32,678 nucleotides of DNA from Bryobacter sp. (GTDB lineage: Bacteria > Acidobacteriota > Terriglobia > Bryobacterales > Bryobacteraceae), in assembly GCA_025356215.1 (NCBI GenBank), contig JANXUM010000154.1, positions 1 through 32,678 of the forward strand. Reading direction: 5' to 3'. The first letter of the stretch is position 1. Each line of letters starts with the position of its first letter. The notes under the pieces were generated by a model, which saw only the letters and a program-made list of their open reading frames with translations, ran no database searches and was not told the origin of the DNA. Shown here piece after piece: positions 8,472 to 16,063 of the stretch. A program made the position numbers and the translations under genes.

Positions 8472-8477
8472 ATTCTA
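8472..8477 (-). promoter_or_regulatory. Probable -10 element of the leftward operon (TAGAAT)
   Basis: TAGAAT on the - strand, 8 nt before the ATG at 8463. It is one of several TANNNT hexamers immediately before first genes in this window. No convincing -35 box is seen at the expected distance. The intergenic stretch 8464-8562 separates two divergent genes and holds nothing else recognisable. Confidence 0.4.
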
Positions 8478-8547
8478 ACCGATCTTTGCCGGTGCCCTTA
8501 CAGAGCGCCGGAATTTAGCTCGGAGTATCGCTCCGACGATCGCACGC

Positions 8548-8553
8548 TAGTAT
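8548..8553 (+). promoter_or_regulatory. Probable -10 element of the acyltransferase gene (TAGTAT)
   Basis: TAGTAT, 9 nt before the ATG at 8563. The AGGA next to the ATG is too close to be a normal ribosome binding site, so a very short leader is plausible. No clear -35 box is seen. Confidence 0.35.
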
Positions 8554-8562
8554 CGATTAGGA

Positions 8563-9579
8563 ATGCAGCGGCTGGACAGTCTTCAAGTGCTACGGGCGAT
8601 CGCCGCCATCGCCGTGGTTTTTTATCACACCTTTTATGCGCTGGTGTTGCGCGGCGACGGATGCTGGCTGTGTGAAAACGAGAGCTGGCGCAAGAGCATG
8701 ATCTTTGGCGTCGACGTCTTCTTCGTCATCAGCGGGTTCATCGTTTCGACGGTTGCCGATCGGGATCCCAGCGCTCTTCGTTTTCTCATCAAGCGGGTCT
8801 GGAAGGTGGTTCCGCTCTATTACGTGATGACCGGCATCGAGTATTGGTTCAAGGTCCGGATGGGCGCTATACCGTCCTGGGAGCAAGTATGGAAGAGTCT
8901 GCTCTTCTTTCGCCAACCGGCAGGACCGGTGTTGATTCATGGCTGGACGCTGGTATACGAGATGTGGTTCTACGGCGTGATGGCTCTGCTGATTGCTCTC
9001 GGAGCACGCGGCTTGGGTTGGTGGGGCGCGGCGGCGATGCTGGCTATGGGCTGGTATCGATGGCCCTTATTGCTGCTGTTTGCGGGCGGATGCGTGATCG
9101 GCGAGGTGGCCAAGCTCTGGACCGCGCCTCGTTGGTTGGGCGTTGGGCTGATGTTGTTTGGCTTGAGCTGGTGGATGGCGCTTTCCTGGCAGGGAGAGGC
9201 CTACGGGCGGGATTTCAATTGGGAGGCGGCCTTTGGCAATCACCTCTGGCGAGTGCAGCGCTTTGGCGTTCCCGCATTGATCGTGGTAGCCGCTGTGGTT
9301 CTTCCCGTTTGGCGCTCGGCGGCGATGCCGGGTTGGCTCGTGTTTTTGGGCAATGCCTCGTATCCGATTTATATCTGTCAGCAAGTGGGCTTGGTGCTCG
9401 GGGGCCAGTATTTTGGATGGATGGGTGGCTTGCAGTACGCGGCGGCGGTGACGCTGCTCTGTGTCGGCCTCGGAGTCGCTGTCCACCTGCTTTGGGAAAA
9501 GCCTTATGGCCAAGCCTGGAAGGCCATTTACGTGCGGCCGTTGCCGCGATTGCGCGAGACACCCGGCGCCAGCTCCTGA
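8563..9579 (+). CDS. Acyltransferase 3 family membrane protein (OafA/YrhL type)
   Basis: 338 aa with about ten hydrophobic segments. The first helix carries RAIAAIAVVFYH, with the catalytic-type His at about residue 22. Residues about 48-59 are FGVDVFFVISGF, followed by the conserved WTLVYEMWFY segment and a final helix ending in LWEKP, all hallmarks of acyltransferase 3. The family transfers acyl groups (acetyl, succinyl) to extracytoplasmic polysaccharides, lipopolysaccharide or secondary metabolites. There is no SGNH domain, so it is the short single-domain form. The last 52 nt overlap the end of the convergent CorA-like gene. The substrate is not predictable. Confidence 0.92.
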   Translation: MQRLDSLQVLRAIAAIAVVFYHTFYALVLRGDGCWLCENESWRKSMIFGVDVFFVISGFIVSTVADRDPSALRFLIKRVWKVVPLYYVMTGIEYWFKVRMGAIPSWEQVWKSLLFFRQPAGPVLIHGWTLVYEMWFYGVMALLIALGARGLGWWGAAAMLAMGWYRWPLLLLFAGGCVIGEVAKLWTAPRWLGVGLMLFGLSWWMALSWQGEAYGRDFNWEAAFGNHLWRVQRFGVPALIVVAAVVLPVWRSAAMPGWLVFLGNASYPIYICQQVGLVLGGQYFGWMGGLQYAAAVTLLCVGLGVAVHLLWEKPYGQAWKAIYVRPLPRLRETPGASS

Positions 9580-11204
9580 CCGGGGCGCAGCACGCTGCGG
9601 TAGTCCTGCCAGTTGCGGGTGAACAGATAGGCCGTGATCCCGAGCGCGCCCAGGCAGAACACGACAACCGTGATGATCGCTGTCCAATGGATCCAAAGCG
9701 TGCTCGCCGTCGGTTGGAAAAAGGTCTTCTCAAATAGCGAGGCGAAATTCATTCCGAAGAAGCCCGTCACCACGGCGCCTGCGCCGAGGATCGTCGATAC
9801 AAATGCCAGGCGGTTAACCGCCTGCGTATTGCGCGCCGTGTAGTACTCATTGAGGCTGCTGTTGAGCTTGTCGATTTCGCGCTCCACTTCGCCCTTCATA
9901 TTGTGGATGTCGTAGGCTCCGCTCAACATACGGAAGTGTTCCGATTCTTCGTCTTTATTTGCAAGCTCATCGAAGTGCCAGTAATTGGAAAACACGAGAA
10001 ACTCATAACGGAGTAAGTTGGTGCGCTCCAGGTTCCCCTCCGAAAGGCGGCCGTCCTGGAAGTCGACGTAGAGGCGGCGAGAGACAAGCGCCACACGTTC
10101 GGCGAAGTCCAGCAACGTGGCCCGGTAGAACAAAGCGATGATCGCCATCAGGTAGTAGCGCGAATCGAACATGCGATGAATCAGGAAGCCCTCGCTCAAC
10201 TGATGGTCGTCGCAATCGAAGGTGCCAAAACACATGGTCACGTTCGAGTAGGACGTGAAGCCGTAGAGGGTTCCCTGGTGGGACCAGCGCCGGTAAACCT
10301 GCTGCTCCATCAATCGCTTGGTGAAACCGCGGGCATAGCGGTAATCCTTACCGTCATGATCCACATAAAGCGCCCGGGAAAAAAGAATGTCGTATTCTTC
10401 GCTTTTCTGATAATTTTCCGGCACGCTACCGGGGTCGATCGCCAGGTACGAGTAGACGATCATGCGCTCATCCAGCACGGGTTCGTACTCGCCGCGCTGG
10501 TAATCGGCAAAGTAAAGCAGACTGGTGATCAGGCTCGACACAGGCGGCAGAAAGCCCCGCATCGCGCTGTCCTCGAAGGTGTCCTCCAGCACTTGTGTGC
10601 GGCCGAAAGGGGTCTCCACCGACAGCGTCACGCGCGACGGTGTGCGGCCTTCGCGGAGCTGCCGCCCGGAACTCGGGTAGATCTTACGCGCCATTTCGTT
10701 GATCCAGAGCGCCTGTTCGACAGGAAGATTTTGCGATTCCACTCCCAGGCCCAACATGCCGATGCCGTTGGCGAAGAGGAAGAGACGCAAGTCGGTGACT
10801 TCCATTTCGGCCTCGCGCCCGCGCATGTCTTCGGCCATGAAGAAGAGCTTGTTCTCGGCGGACAGCGGGATGTGATAGCAGCGCAGTAGCGCCTGGATTT
10901 CGTTGTCCACCGATCCCACGCCGGCCGTGTCGAAAAAGATGCGGCGCACAAAGGGATGAAAGAAAATCATGTCCTGATACGCGGGGGAATCGAGGTCGAA
11001 TTGCGTATAGGAGGCGCGCTGCCAACGTCCAATGTGGGTGGCTACGGTCGAGTCTTGAACATGGTGGGCATCGATCCAGTCATCCAGCCCGTCAATCCAA
11101 TAGCGCCCGTGCCACACTTGGCCGTGGTGCTTCAATACTTCGCTGCGATCCACCGCAAAGGGGAACAGAAAATACGTATGCAGATGCTGGATTACGACTT
11201 CCAC
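9528..11204 (-). CDS. CorA-like divalent cation transporter family protein
   Basis: 558 aa from a GTG at 11204. The C-terminal 120 residues show CorA-type architecture: a long helix, a first membrane helix ending in GFFGMNF (GMN signature at 484-486), a short loop, and a second membrane helix followed by a basic tail. The cytoplasmic N-terminal domain is about 430 residues, much larger than the roughly 250 of classical Mg2+ CorA, and is poorly conserved, so transport is inferred from the GMN/two-helix end only. The GMN motif forms the pentameric pore mouth in CorA. The gene starts next to a duplicated promoter/start-region fragment on the other strand, and its last 52 nt overlap the acyltransferase gene. 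Confidence 0.8.
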   Translation of the reverse strand: MEVVIQHLHTYFLFPFAVDRSEVLKHHGQVWHGRYWIDGLDDWIDAHHVQDSTVATHIGRWQRASYTQFDLDSPAYQDMIFFHPFVRRIFFDTAGVGSVDNEIQALLRCYHIPLSAENKLFFMAEDMRGREAEMEVTDLRLFLFANGIGMLGLGVESQNLPVEQALWINEMARKIYPSSGRQLREGRTPSRVTLSVETPFGRTQVLEDTFEDSAMRGFLPPVSSLITSLLYFADYQRGEYEPVLDERMIVYSYLAIDPGSVPENYQKSEEYDILFSRALYVDHDGKDYRYARGFTKRLMEQQVYRRWSHQGTLYGFTSYSNVTMCFGTFDCDDHQLSEGFLIHRMFDSRYYLMAIIALFYRATLLDFAERVALVSRRLYVDFQDGRLSEGNLERTNLLRYEFLVFSNYWHFDELANKDEESEHFRMLSGAYDIHNMKGEVEREIDKLNSSLNEYYTARNTQAVNRLAFVSTILGAGAVVTGFFGMNFASLFEKTFFQPTASTLWIHWTAIITVVVFCLGALGITAYLFTRNWQDYRSVLRPGQELAPGVSRNRGNGRT

Positions 11205-11220
11205 AGGGTCCGGGTTTTAG

Positions 11221-11310
11221 AGAATCACAGGTCATGGGATCGGCGGTCGGTTTTGAAGAATCCTCACGCCGTCAACTCATTGTAATGTGCGGGGCCGTGG
11301 GTGCCGGTCG
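11221..11310 (+). repeat. Direct repeat copy 1 (start region shared with 12431-12520)
   Basis: Aligns without gaps to 12431-12520 at a constant offset of 1210. By hand count 61 of 90 bases match, with 27 of the first 30 identical. The near-identical part covers the bases just before and after the ATG at 11234; the corresponding ATG in copy 2 is at 12444. Confidence 0.7.
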
Positions 11311-11359
11311 AAAGGCGAAAGAATTCGCAATTTTTCACCTCAGCGCAGGATGTCGGTAG
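11234..11359 (+). pseudogene. Decayed 5' end of a signal-peptide gene related to the DUF1080 gene
   Basis: A 41-codon frame begins at ATG 11234 and ends with TAG at 11357-11359. Its first 25 residues parallel the start of the exported DUF1080 protein 1.2 kb downstream: MGSAVG..SSRRQLIVMCGAVGAG against MGSKVG..LSRRQMLAMCGVAGAP. Similarity then stops and the frame runs into unrelated sequence. The simplest reading is the remnant of a duplicated gene whose body was lost. A short expressed Tat-signal-like peptide or a duplicated regulatory region is possible but less likely. Confidence 0.5.
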
Positions 11360-11380
11360 CGCTTCAAGCGTGTCAGCGTC

Positions 11381-11386
11381 TACATT
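11381..11386 (+). promoter_or_regulatory. Candidate -10 element of the oxidoreductase gene (TACATT)
   Basis: TACATT ends 6 nt before the ATG at 11393, the spacing expected if transcription starts at the A of the ATG. No Shine-Dalgarno sequence precedes this ATG, which suggests a leaderless message. No clear -35 box is seen. Confidence 0.35.
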
Positions 11387-11392
11387 TTGAAC

Positions 11393-12406
11393 ATGCGCCA
11401 GAATCAACAGGTTGTACTTGCCTCCAGACCGGAAGGACTTCCCAAGGAGAGTGACTTTCGCGTCGTTAGCGTTCCACTGCGGGATCTGGCGGCCGACGAG
11501 GTGATGGTGCGCGTGATCTATCTGTCGGTGGACCCCTACATGAGGGGCCGCATTTCAGGAATTAAATCTTATGCGGAACCGGTTGGGATCGGCGAGGTCA
11601 TGGTCGGCGGGGCTGTCGGCGTGGTGATCGAATCCAGGAGCGGTTCCGTCCCGGTGGGCAGCTACGTGACTGGATTCTTTGGCTGGCAGGAATACGCGAT
11701 CACGGGGACAAAGTCCTTGCGCCTGGTGGACCCCAAAATCGCGCCGATTTCGACGGCCCTGGGTGTATTGGGTATGACGGGATTGACGGCCTACTTTGGG
11801 CTGTATCGCGTTGGCGAAATGAGGGATGGCGACAGTGTCTTGATCTCCGGAGCGGCGGGGGCGGTGGGCTCGATCGCTGGACAGATCGCGAAACTGGGGA
11901 ACTGCCGCGTCGTGGGCATCGCCGGGACGGATGCGAAAGTGGACTATCTTACGCGCGAGCTAGGCTTTGACGCGGCTTTCAATTACAAGACGACTTCGCA
12001 TTACGCGGCAAGTATCACGGAGCTTTGCCCCCAGGGTGTCGACGTCTATTTCGACAACGTTGGCGGGGCCATCACCGACGCGGTGATCCCGTTGATGAAC
12101 GTGCACGGACGCGTTGCGGTCTGCGGCCAGATCTCGCAATACAATTTGGAGCAGCCGGAGATGGGCCCCCGCTGGATGAGCCAGCTCATCGTCAAACGGA
12201 CGAAGGTTCAGGGTTTTCTGGTGGGCGATTACGCCGCTGACTTCAGCAAGGCGCTGGCACAGTTGGGTCAGTGGCTTGGCGAGGGCAAACTGAGGTACAT
12301 CGAACAGATTGAAGAGGGTGGAATCGGGGCCGCTCCCAAAGCGTTTATTGACATGTTGCAAGGCGGAAATTCGGGCAAGCAGTTGGTACGGATTTCTCAA
12401 GACTGA
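11393..12406 (+). CDS. NADP-dependent oxidoreductase, zinc-free MDR (PTGR/CurA type)
   Basis: 337 aa from ATG 11393; an upstream TTG at 11387 is in frame but less likely. The N-terminal catalytic domain contains LSVDPYMRGR (44-53), typical of prostaglandin/leukotriene reductase-type medium-chain dehydrogenases. The Rossmann domain has ISGAAGAVGS (151-160), and VDVYFDNVGG follows further on. There are no structural-zinc cysteines. These soluble enzymes reduce alpha,beta-unsaturated ketones and aldehydes with NADPH. The gene stands alone, with about 58 nt to the next gene and its own start-proximal hexamer. The substrate is unknown; a detoxification role for reactive enones is the family norm. 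Confidence 0.93.
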   Translation: MRQNQQVVLASRPEGLPKESDFRVVSVPLRDLAADEVMVRVIYLSVDPYMRGRISGIKSYAEPVGIGEVMVGGAVGVVIESRSGSVPVGSYVTGFFGWQEYAITGTKSLRLVDPKIAPISTALGVLGMTGLTAYFGLYRVGEMRDGDSVLISGAAGAVGSIAGQIAKLGNCRVVGIAGTDAKVDYLTRELGFDAAFNYKTTSHYAASITELCPQGVDVYFDNVGGAITDAVIPLMNVHGRVAVCGQISQYNLEQPEMGPRWMSQLIVKRTKVQGFLVGDYAADFSKALAQLGQWLGEGKLRYIEQIEEGGIGAAPKAFIDMLQGGNSGKQLVRISQD

Positions 12407-12407
12407 G

Positions 12408-12435
12408 TTGCCAGCGGGGCGTGATTTTGTAGAAT
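12408..12435 (+). promoter_or_regulatory. Promoter of the DUF1080 gene (TTGCCA-16-TAGAAT)
   Basis: TTGCCA at 12408-12413 and TAGAAT at 12430-12435 are separated by 16 nt, a good sigma-70-type arrangement. Transcription would begin around 12442, essentially at the in-frame ATG 12444. This is the best promoter match seen in the window. Confidence 0.5.
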
Positions 12436-12520
12436 CACAGGTCATGGGATCAAAGGTCGGATCGATGAACTTGTCGCGGCGTCAGATGCTTGCGATGTGT
12501 GGGGTGGCGGGTGCTCCTCT
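12431..12520 (+). repeat. Direct repeat copy 2 (start region of the DUF1080 gene)
   Basis: Functional partner of the 11221-11310 copy. It includes the end of the -10 hexamer, ATG 12444, ATG 12465 and the Tat-like signal-peptide codons. Confidence 0.7.
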
Positions 12521-13580
12521 ATTCGGGCAGGATGTTAGTCTTTTTACCGGCAAGAACCTGACCGGCTGGACCGTGGAACGTGGACCGGAGAGCGCGTTTT
12601 ATGTGCGTGAGGGTGAGGTCAGAGTTCACCCCGGCGCCAACTTCCCCACCTGGCTGCGCAGCGACGCTGTCTATGAGAATTTCGATTGGTCGGGCGAAGT
12701 ATTTATCGAAGGCTGGGCGAACGGCGGCCTCTATTTTTGCGCGCCCCGGCACGGGCCGCCAACGGACTGCGGCTTCAAGTTGAACATCTTTCAGAAGCAG
12801 GACAATCCCGCGCTGAACGTTAGCGTTGGGGCGATTTTCCCGGTGGTTGCGCCATCTAAAGTTACGGTGCGCAATAAGGCGGAGTGGAATCAATTTCGCA
12901 TCCGTCTCGATTGGCCGAGCCTGAAGGTGTGGTGGAACGGCGAGATGGTGCAGGATCTGGAAGTTTCACAAAACGAGGAGCTGAAGTACCGCTTGCGCAG
13001 CGGACACCTGGGCATCGAGAGCCTCTCTTACCCGTTGCGCTATCGCAACTTTAAGATCGCGCGGCTTTCCGGCAAGGAGCGCTGGGATGGGCTCAGCGAC
13101 CTTTCGCGCTGGGTGCCGACCGAGGCCGCCAGTTGGGAAAGTCTCGGGGACGTTTTGCGGGCGGACGGTCTTGGCTATCTGGTCAGCAAAGAACAATACC
13201 GGGACTTTGCGTTTCAGTGTTTTGTGCGCGCCAGCCGCTTCTCCAACGGCGGCATTTTGTTTCGCGGCGGAGAGGACGGCAGGGCGCCTCACTATGAAAT
13301 TCAGATCCACGACGTTGAAGGGGCCGTGTATCCAACCGGCTCGCTGTACGGTATCGAGCGGGCGAAGCCCTATCCGCGGGTCCTGCCTGAGCAGTGGTTT
13401 CTGTTTCAACTCTTTGTCCAGGGCAGGCGTTGTGTCGTCCGCATTGAGGGCGAAACCGTGGTTAACCACGACACACTTACCCGCACCGATGCTGGCACTT
13501 TGTTGATTCAGGCGCATCAGAAGGGCAGTTGGATCGAGTACAAAGACCTGCGCGTTTCGCGGTTGCCAAGCCGACCCTGA
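12465..13580 (+). CDS. Exported protein with two DUF1080 (3-keto-disaccharide hydrolase/LamG-like) domains
   Basis: 371 aa from ATG 12465, which has AAAGG 8 nt upstream. The in-frame ATG 12444, 8 nt after the -10 box, is an alternative adding 7 residues. A twin-arginine-like signal (LSRRQMLAMCGVAGAPLFG) directs export. Residues about 25-205 form one DUF1080 domain (SLFTGKNLTGW, NGGLYFCAP, WNQFRIRL, LGIESL). Residues about 215-365 form a second (SDLSRWV, FSNGGILFRGG, YEIQIHD, GSLYGI, IEYKDLRV). Some DUF1080 proteins hydrolyse or eliminate 3-keto-glycosides made by GMC-type glucoside 3-dehydrogenases; two GMC modules lie within 17 kb, so that role is attractive. Whether both domains are catalytic cannot be seen. 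Confidence 0.88.
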   Translation: MNLSRRQMLAMCGVAGAPLFGQDVSLFTGKNLTGWTVERGPESAFYVREGEVRVHPGANFPTWLRSDAVYENFDWSGEVFIEGWANGGLYFCAPRHGPPTDCGFKLNIFQKQDNPALNVSVGAIFPVVAPSKVTVRNKAEWNQFRIRLDWPSLKVWWNGEMVQDLEVSQNEELKYRLRSGHLGIESLSYPLRYRNFKIARLSGKERWDGLSDLSRWVPTEAASWESLGDVLRADGLGYLVSKEQYRDFAFQCFVRASRFSNGGILFRGGEDGRAPHYEIQIHDVEGAVYPTGSLYGIERAKPYPRVLPEQWFLFQLFVQGRRCVVRIEGETVVNHDTLTRTDAGTLLIQAHQKGSWIEYKDLRVSRLPSRP

Positions 13581-13598
13581 ATGCAATAGCGTGTAAGG

Positions 13599-14399
13599 GT
13601 GATCACCGGCATTCTCCTTCTCACTCTTTTCGCCCAGGAACCCGTTCCGCTTTACCCCGCCAAGGGCGTCTTCGTAAACGACCTCGACCACCCCAATCTA
13701 ACGCCGTATCTTGCTGACAAAAGCAAAGCCACTGGTGCTGCGGTCGTGGTCTGCCCCGGTGGCGGCTATGGCGCGCTGGCGATGGACCACGAGGGCGTCC
13801 AAATCGCCCGCTGGCTCAATTCGATGGGAGTTCACGCCTTTGTGCTCAAGTACCGCCTGGGCCCCCGCCACCGCCACCCCGCCATGCTGGACGATGTCAG
13901 CGAAGCCTTCCGCATGGTTCGTAAGCGCTCTGCCGAGTGGGGCGTCGACTCAAAGCGCGTTGGCGTCTGGGGCTTCAGCGCCGGTGGGCATCTGGCCTCC
14001 ACCATCTCCACGCACTTCACCAAAGAAACCCGCCCCGATTTCGCGATCCTCAGCTATCCCGTGATCACATGCGCGGAATCCTGGCTACACAAAGGCAGTT
14101 GCAAGAACTTGCTTGGCGAGAATCCCGACGCCAAGTTAGTCGATCTCATGAGCAATGAGAAGCAGGTGACCAAGGATACGCCGCCCACCTTCATTTTTCA
14201 TACCACCGACGACGCCACCGTGCCAGTTGAAAACGCGCTTGCCTATTACACGGCCTTGCGCAGGAACGGCGTGGAGGCCGAACTGCACATCTTCGAGCAT
14301 GGCCGCCACGGTGTGGGACTTGCTGGCGGCGATTGGGTACTGAGTTCCTGGAGTGACCTACTGGCCAAGTGGCTTGTCCGCCACGGAATTACGAAGTAG
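13599..14399 (+). CDS. Exported alpha/beta hydrolase (acetyl-xylan esterase-like)
   Basis: 266 aa from GTG 13599, 18 nt after the DUF1080 gene and probably co-transcribed with it. A short signal peptide (MITGILLLTLFAQ) indicates export. The fold is a BD-FAE/esterase-type alpha/beta hydrolase: the oxyanion region CPGGGYGALAMDHEG (about 52-66), nucleophile elbow GFSAGG (S127), acid loop HTTDDATVP (D204 or D205), and the C-terminal HGRHG segment with catalytic His about 237. Such enzymes deacetylate xylan or hydrolyse carbohydrate esters. Its last 11 nt overlap the convergent FG-GAP gene. It matches many proteins misannotated as 'xylanase'. Confidence 0.9.
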   Translation: MITGILLLTLFAQEPVPLYPAKGVFVNDLDHPNLTPYLADKSKATGAAVVVCPGGGYGALAMDHEGVQIARWLNSMGVHAFVLKYRLGPRHRHPAMLDDVSEAFRMVRKRSAEWGVDSKRVGVWGFSAGGHLASTISTHFTKETRPDFAILSYPVITCAESWLHKGSCKNLLGENPDAKLVDLMSNEKQVTKDTPPTFIFHTTDDATVPVENALAYYTALRRNGVEAELHIFEHGRHGVGLAGGDWVLSSWSDLLAKWLVRHGITK

Positions 14400-15528
14400 G
14401 CTTCTGCCCGAGGAACAAGTGCAAGCCGGACTTGCCCGGCGTTACAAAATCAAGAAGCCCGTCGCCATTCAGATCCGCCACTGGCATTTGCATCCCTGTC
14501 CCGGTTCGCGTTGAATAATCGATCACGTGCTTGGTCCATTGGATCTTGCCATTGGGCTCCTTGAAGTATTCAAACCAGTAGATGCCCAGCGGCTCGCGCT
14601 CGCCGGGGTCGCGCCCGTTGTGGGCCATAAACCGCTTGCCGGTGAGAAAATCCATCTGCCCGTCTTTGTTTAGATCCACCTTCACCACGGTGTGTGGCTG
14701 CGACCACGAATCGTCAATCATCCGCATTTCATAGGTGCCACCGGTATTCTGTTCCAGCCAGAAGAATCCGTAGTCGTGCGCATTGCCGGCGACGATATCG
14801 ACCCGCCCATCGCCATTGATGTCGATCGCATGGATAAAGCTCAGCGCCTTGAGCGGCGGGAAATCCCGGTGCAACCGCCAGTTGCCATCGTGGGGATTCG
14901 CTGGCGCTTCCAGCCAACCCTCCGGCGTAATGATGTCCGCGCGCCCGTCTTTGTTCATGTCGCCCGCGCCGATGCCGTGGCCGTAGTTCTGCTCACTGGC
15001 CGTGTGCTTGACCCACTTGCCGCCGCTCAGTCCGTACCAGGATGTCGCCACCTTGCCGCCGAACTGCGGCAAAATCTCTCTGGCCTTTCCGTCATTGTCC
15101 AGATCGACCATGAAGAAGAACTCTACCGAGCCGCCAATGTCGATTACCGTTTCCGCCCACGGCGCGCCCGGCTTGCCCGACTTCCCGGGGTTACGATACC
15201 AACTCAATTTCTTCGAAAAGTAAGTACCGGTGATGATGTCGATATTCCCGTCGCCATCCACGTCCATCGCCTGATCGGAGAATGCGTCAATGTAAAAATT
15301 ATCGTACTCAAGTGAGCGAAATTGTGTCTTCTTCCAGCTCCCGTTGGCGTACCAATACTCGCCACAAACAATATCCGGTTTGCCGTCGCCGTCAATGTCG
15401 GCGATTGTCGCCGTCTCGGCCGACCCGCCGTCCAACATCGTCTTTGAGAAACTCAATTCGGCCGGGCGCCGTCCAGCGCTCATCATCGCCAGCGACATAG
15501 CCGTCGCCACAATCAATCTAGTGTTCAT
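14389..15528 (-). CDS. Exported FG-GAP/VCBS repeat protein
   Basis: 379 aa from ATG 15528; an upstream start would add 19 residues without a signal peptide. The signal peptide is MNTRLIVATAMSLAMMSAG. Seven calcium-loop repeats of the DxDxDGxxD type can be read (DIDGDGKPD, DVDGDGNID, DLDNDGKAR, DMNKDGRAD, DINGDGRVD, DLNKDGQMD, DLNGDGLLD), matching a seven-bladed FG-GAP beta-propeller. The third loop is degenerate. These proteins are extracellular or periplasmic binding scaffolds, with no enzyme motif visible here. It is the last gene of the GMC - small subunit - FG-GAP operon, overlapping its predecessor by 11 nt, so it may bind the sugar substrate or anchor the dehydrogenase; that is inference. 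Confidence 0.88.
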   Translation of the reverse strand: MNTRLIVATAMSLAMMSAGRRPAELSFSKTMLDGGSAETATIADIDGDGKPDIVCGEYWYANGSWKKTQFRSLEYDNFYIDAFSDQAMDVDGDGNIDIITGTYFSKKLSWYRNPGKSGKPGAPWAETVIDIGGSVEFFFMVDLDNDGKAREILPQFGGKVATSWYGLSGGKWVKHTASEQNYGHGIGAGDMNKDGRADIITPEGWLEAPANPHDGNWRLHRDFPPLKALSFIHAIDINGDGRVDIVAGNAHDYGFFWLEQNTGGTYEMRMIDDSWSQPHTVVKVDLNKDGQMDFLTGKRFMAHNGRDPGEREPLGIYWFEYFKEPNGKIQWTKHVIDYSTRTGTGMQMPVADLNGDGLLDFVTPGKSGLHLFLGQKPTS

Positions 15529-16063
15529 CGATCTTGCACTCCGGATATTCCGCGAGCACCTGGTTACCCAGATACCCCAACTCACCGACCAGACCGGCGT
15601 GCGACGTGTAGTAGCCGTCCGCCGTCATATTCTTTGCCACGCGAAAGAATCGCTGTTCCATCGTTTTCACTTCGCCTTTGTCCACCTGCGCGCACACGGG
15701 TTCAAGAAGTGCTAACTGCTTTTTCTCGATCAACTTCATGAACTTCTTCGATTCCAGCCAATGAAGACCGTCTGTGTAAGTCTTCTTGTGCTCCGCATTG
15801 TTGCGCACCACTAAATCGATATAGTTGGGCACCAAGGCGGCGGTGGCCCCGGGGATGATTAAATCCGCGACGCGAGACAACATGGCAAATTGCCCGGGAT
15901 TAAAAAACTGCGGAGGCCCAGGGTCCGCCCCCCGTGTCGGCACCGGATGTTCATGTTGTCCGTACAACTCGTCCCCCGCAAACGGAAAAGCGCACTGGAT
16001 TCCAATCGCTCCAATGATTTTGATCGTCTCGCGGCGACCGTCGCCAAATGCGTTCGTGGACAT
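15518..16063 (-). CDS. GMC dehydrogenase small subunit (gluconate 2-dehydrogenase subunit 3 family)
   Basis: 181 aa. The N-terminus GRRETIKIIGAIGIQ resembles a twin-arginine signal. The body is the all-helical subunit-3 type, with FNPGQFAMLSRVADLIIPG near residue 55-75. In characterised gluconate and glucoside dehydrogenases this small subunit carries the Tat signal and hitch-hikes the cofactor-loaded GMC subunit to the periplasm. It starts in the stop of the GMC gene (TAATG, 16061-16065), fixing the pair stoichiometrically. 'Subunit 3' names a family only; the substrate need not be gluconate. Confidence 0.88.
   Translation of the reverse strand: MSTNAFGDGRRETIKIIGAIGIQCAFPFAGDELYGQHEHPVPTRGADPGPPQFFNPGQFAMLSRVADLIIPGATAALVPNYIDLVVRNNAEHKKTYTDGLHWLESKKFMKLIEKKQLALLEPVCAQVDKGEVKTMEQRFFRVAKNMTADGYYTSHAGLVGELGYLGNQVLAEYPECKIDEH

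Noticed and set aside
12309-12464. Upstream extension of the DUF1080 gene into the oxidoreductase gene
   Set aside because: It would bury the Tat-like signal peptide internally and overlap the previous gene by about 100 nt. The promoter and ribosome binding site support starts at 12444 or 12465.
11221-12520. The direct repeats as ends of an insertion sequence or composite mobile element
   Set aside because: They are in direct orientation, align with gene start regions, and enclose an ordinary oxidoreductase gene with no transposase or target-site duplication.
13560-13620. A dif/XerCD site at the GC-skew change
   Set aside because: No sequence resembling the 28-base dif consensus could be found by eye around the change.
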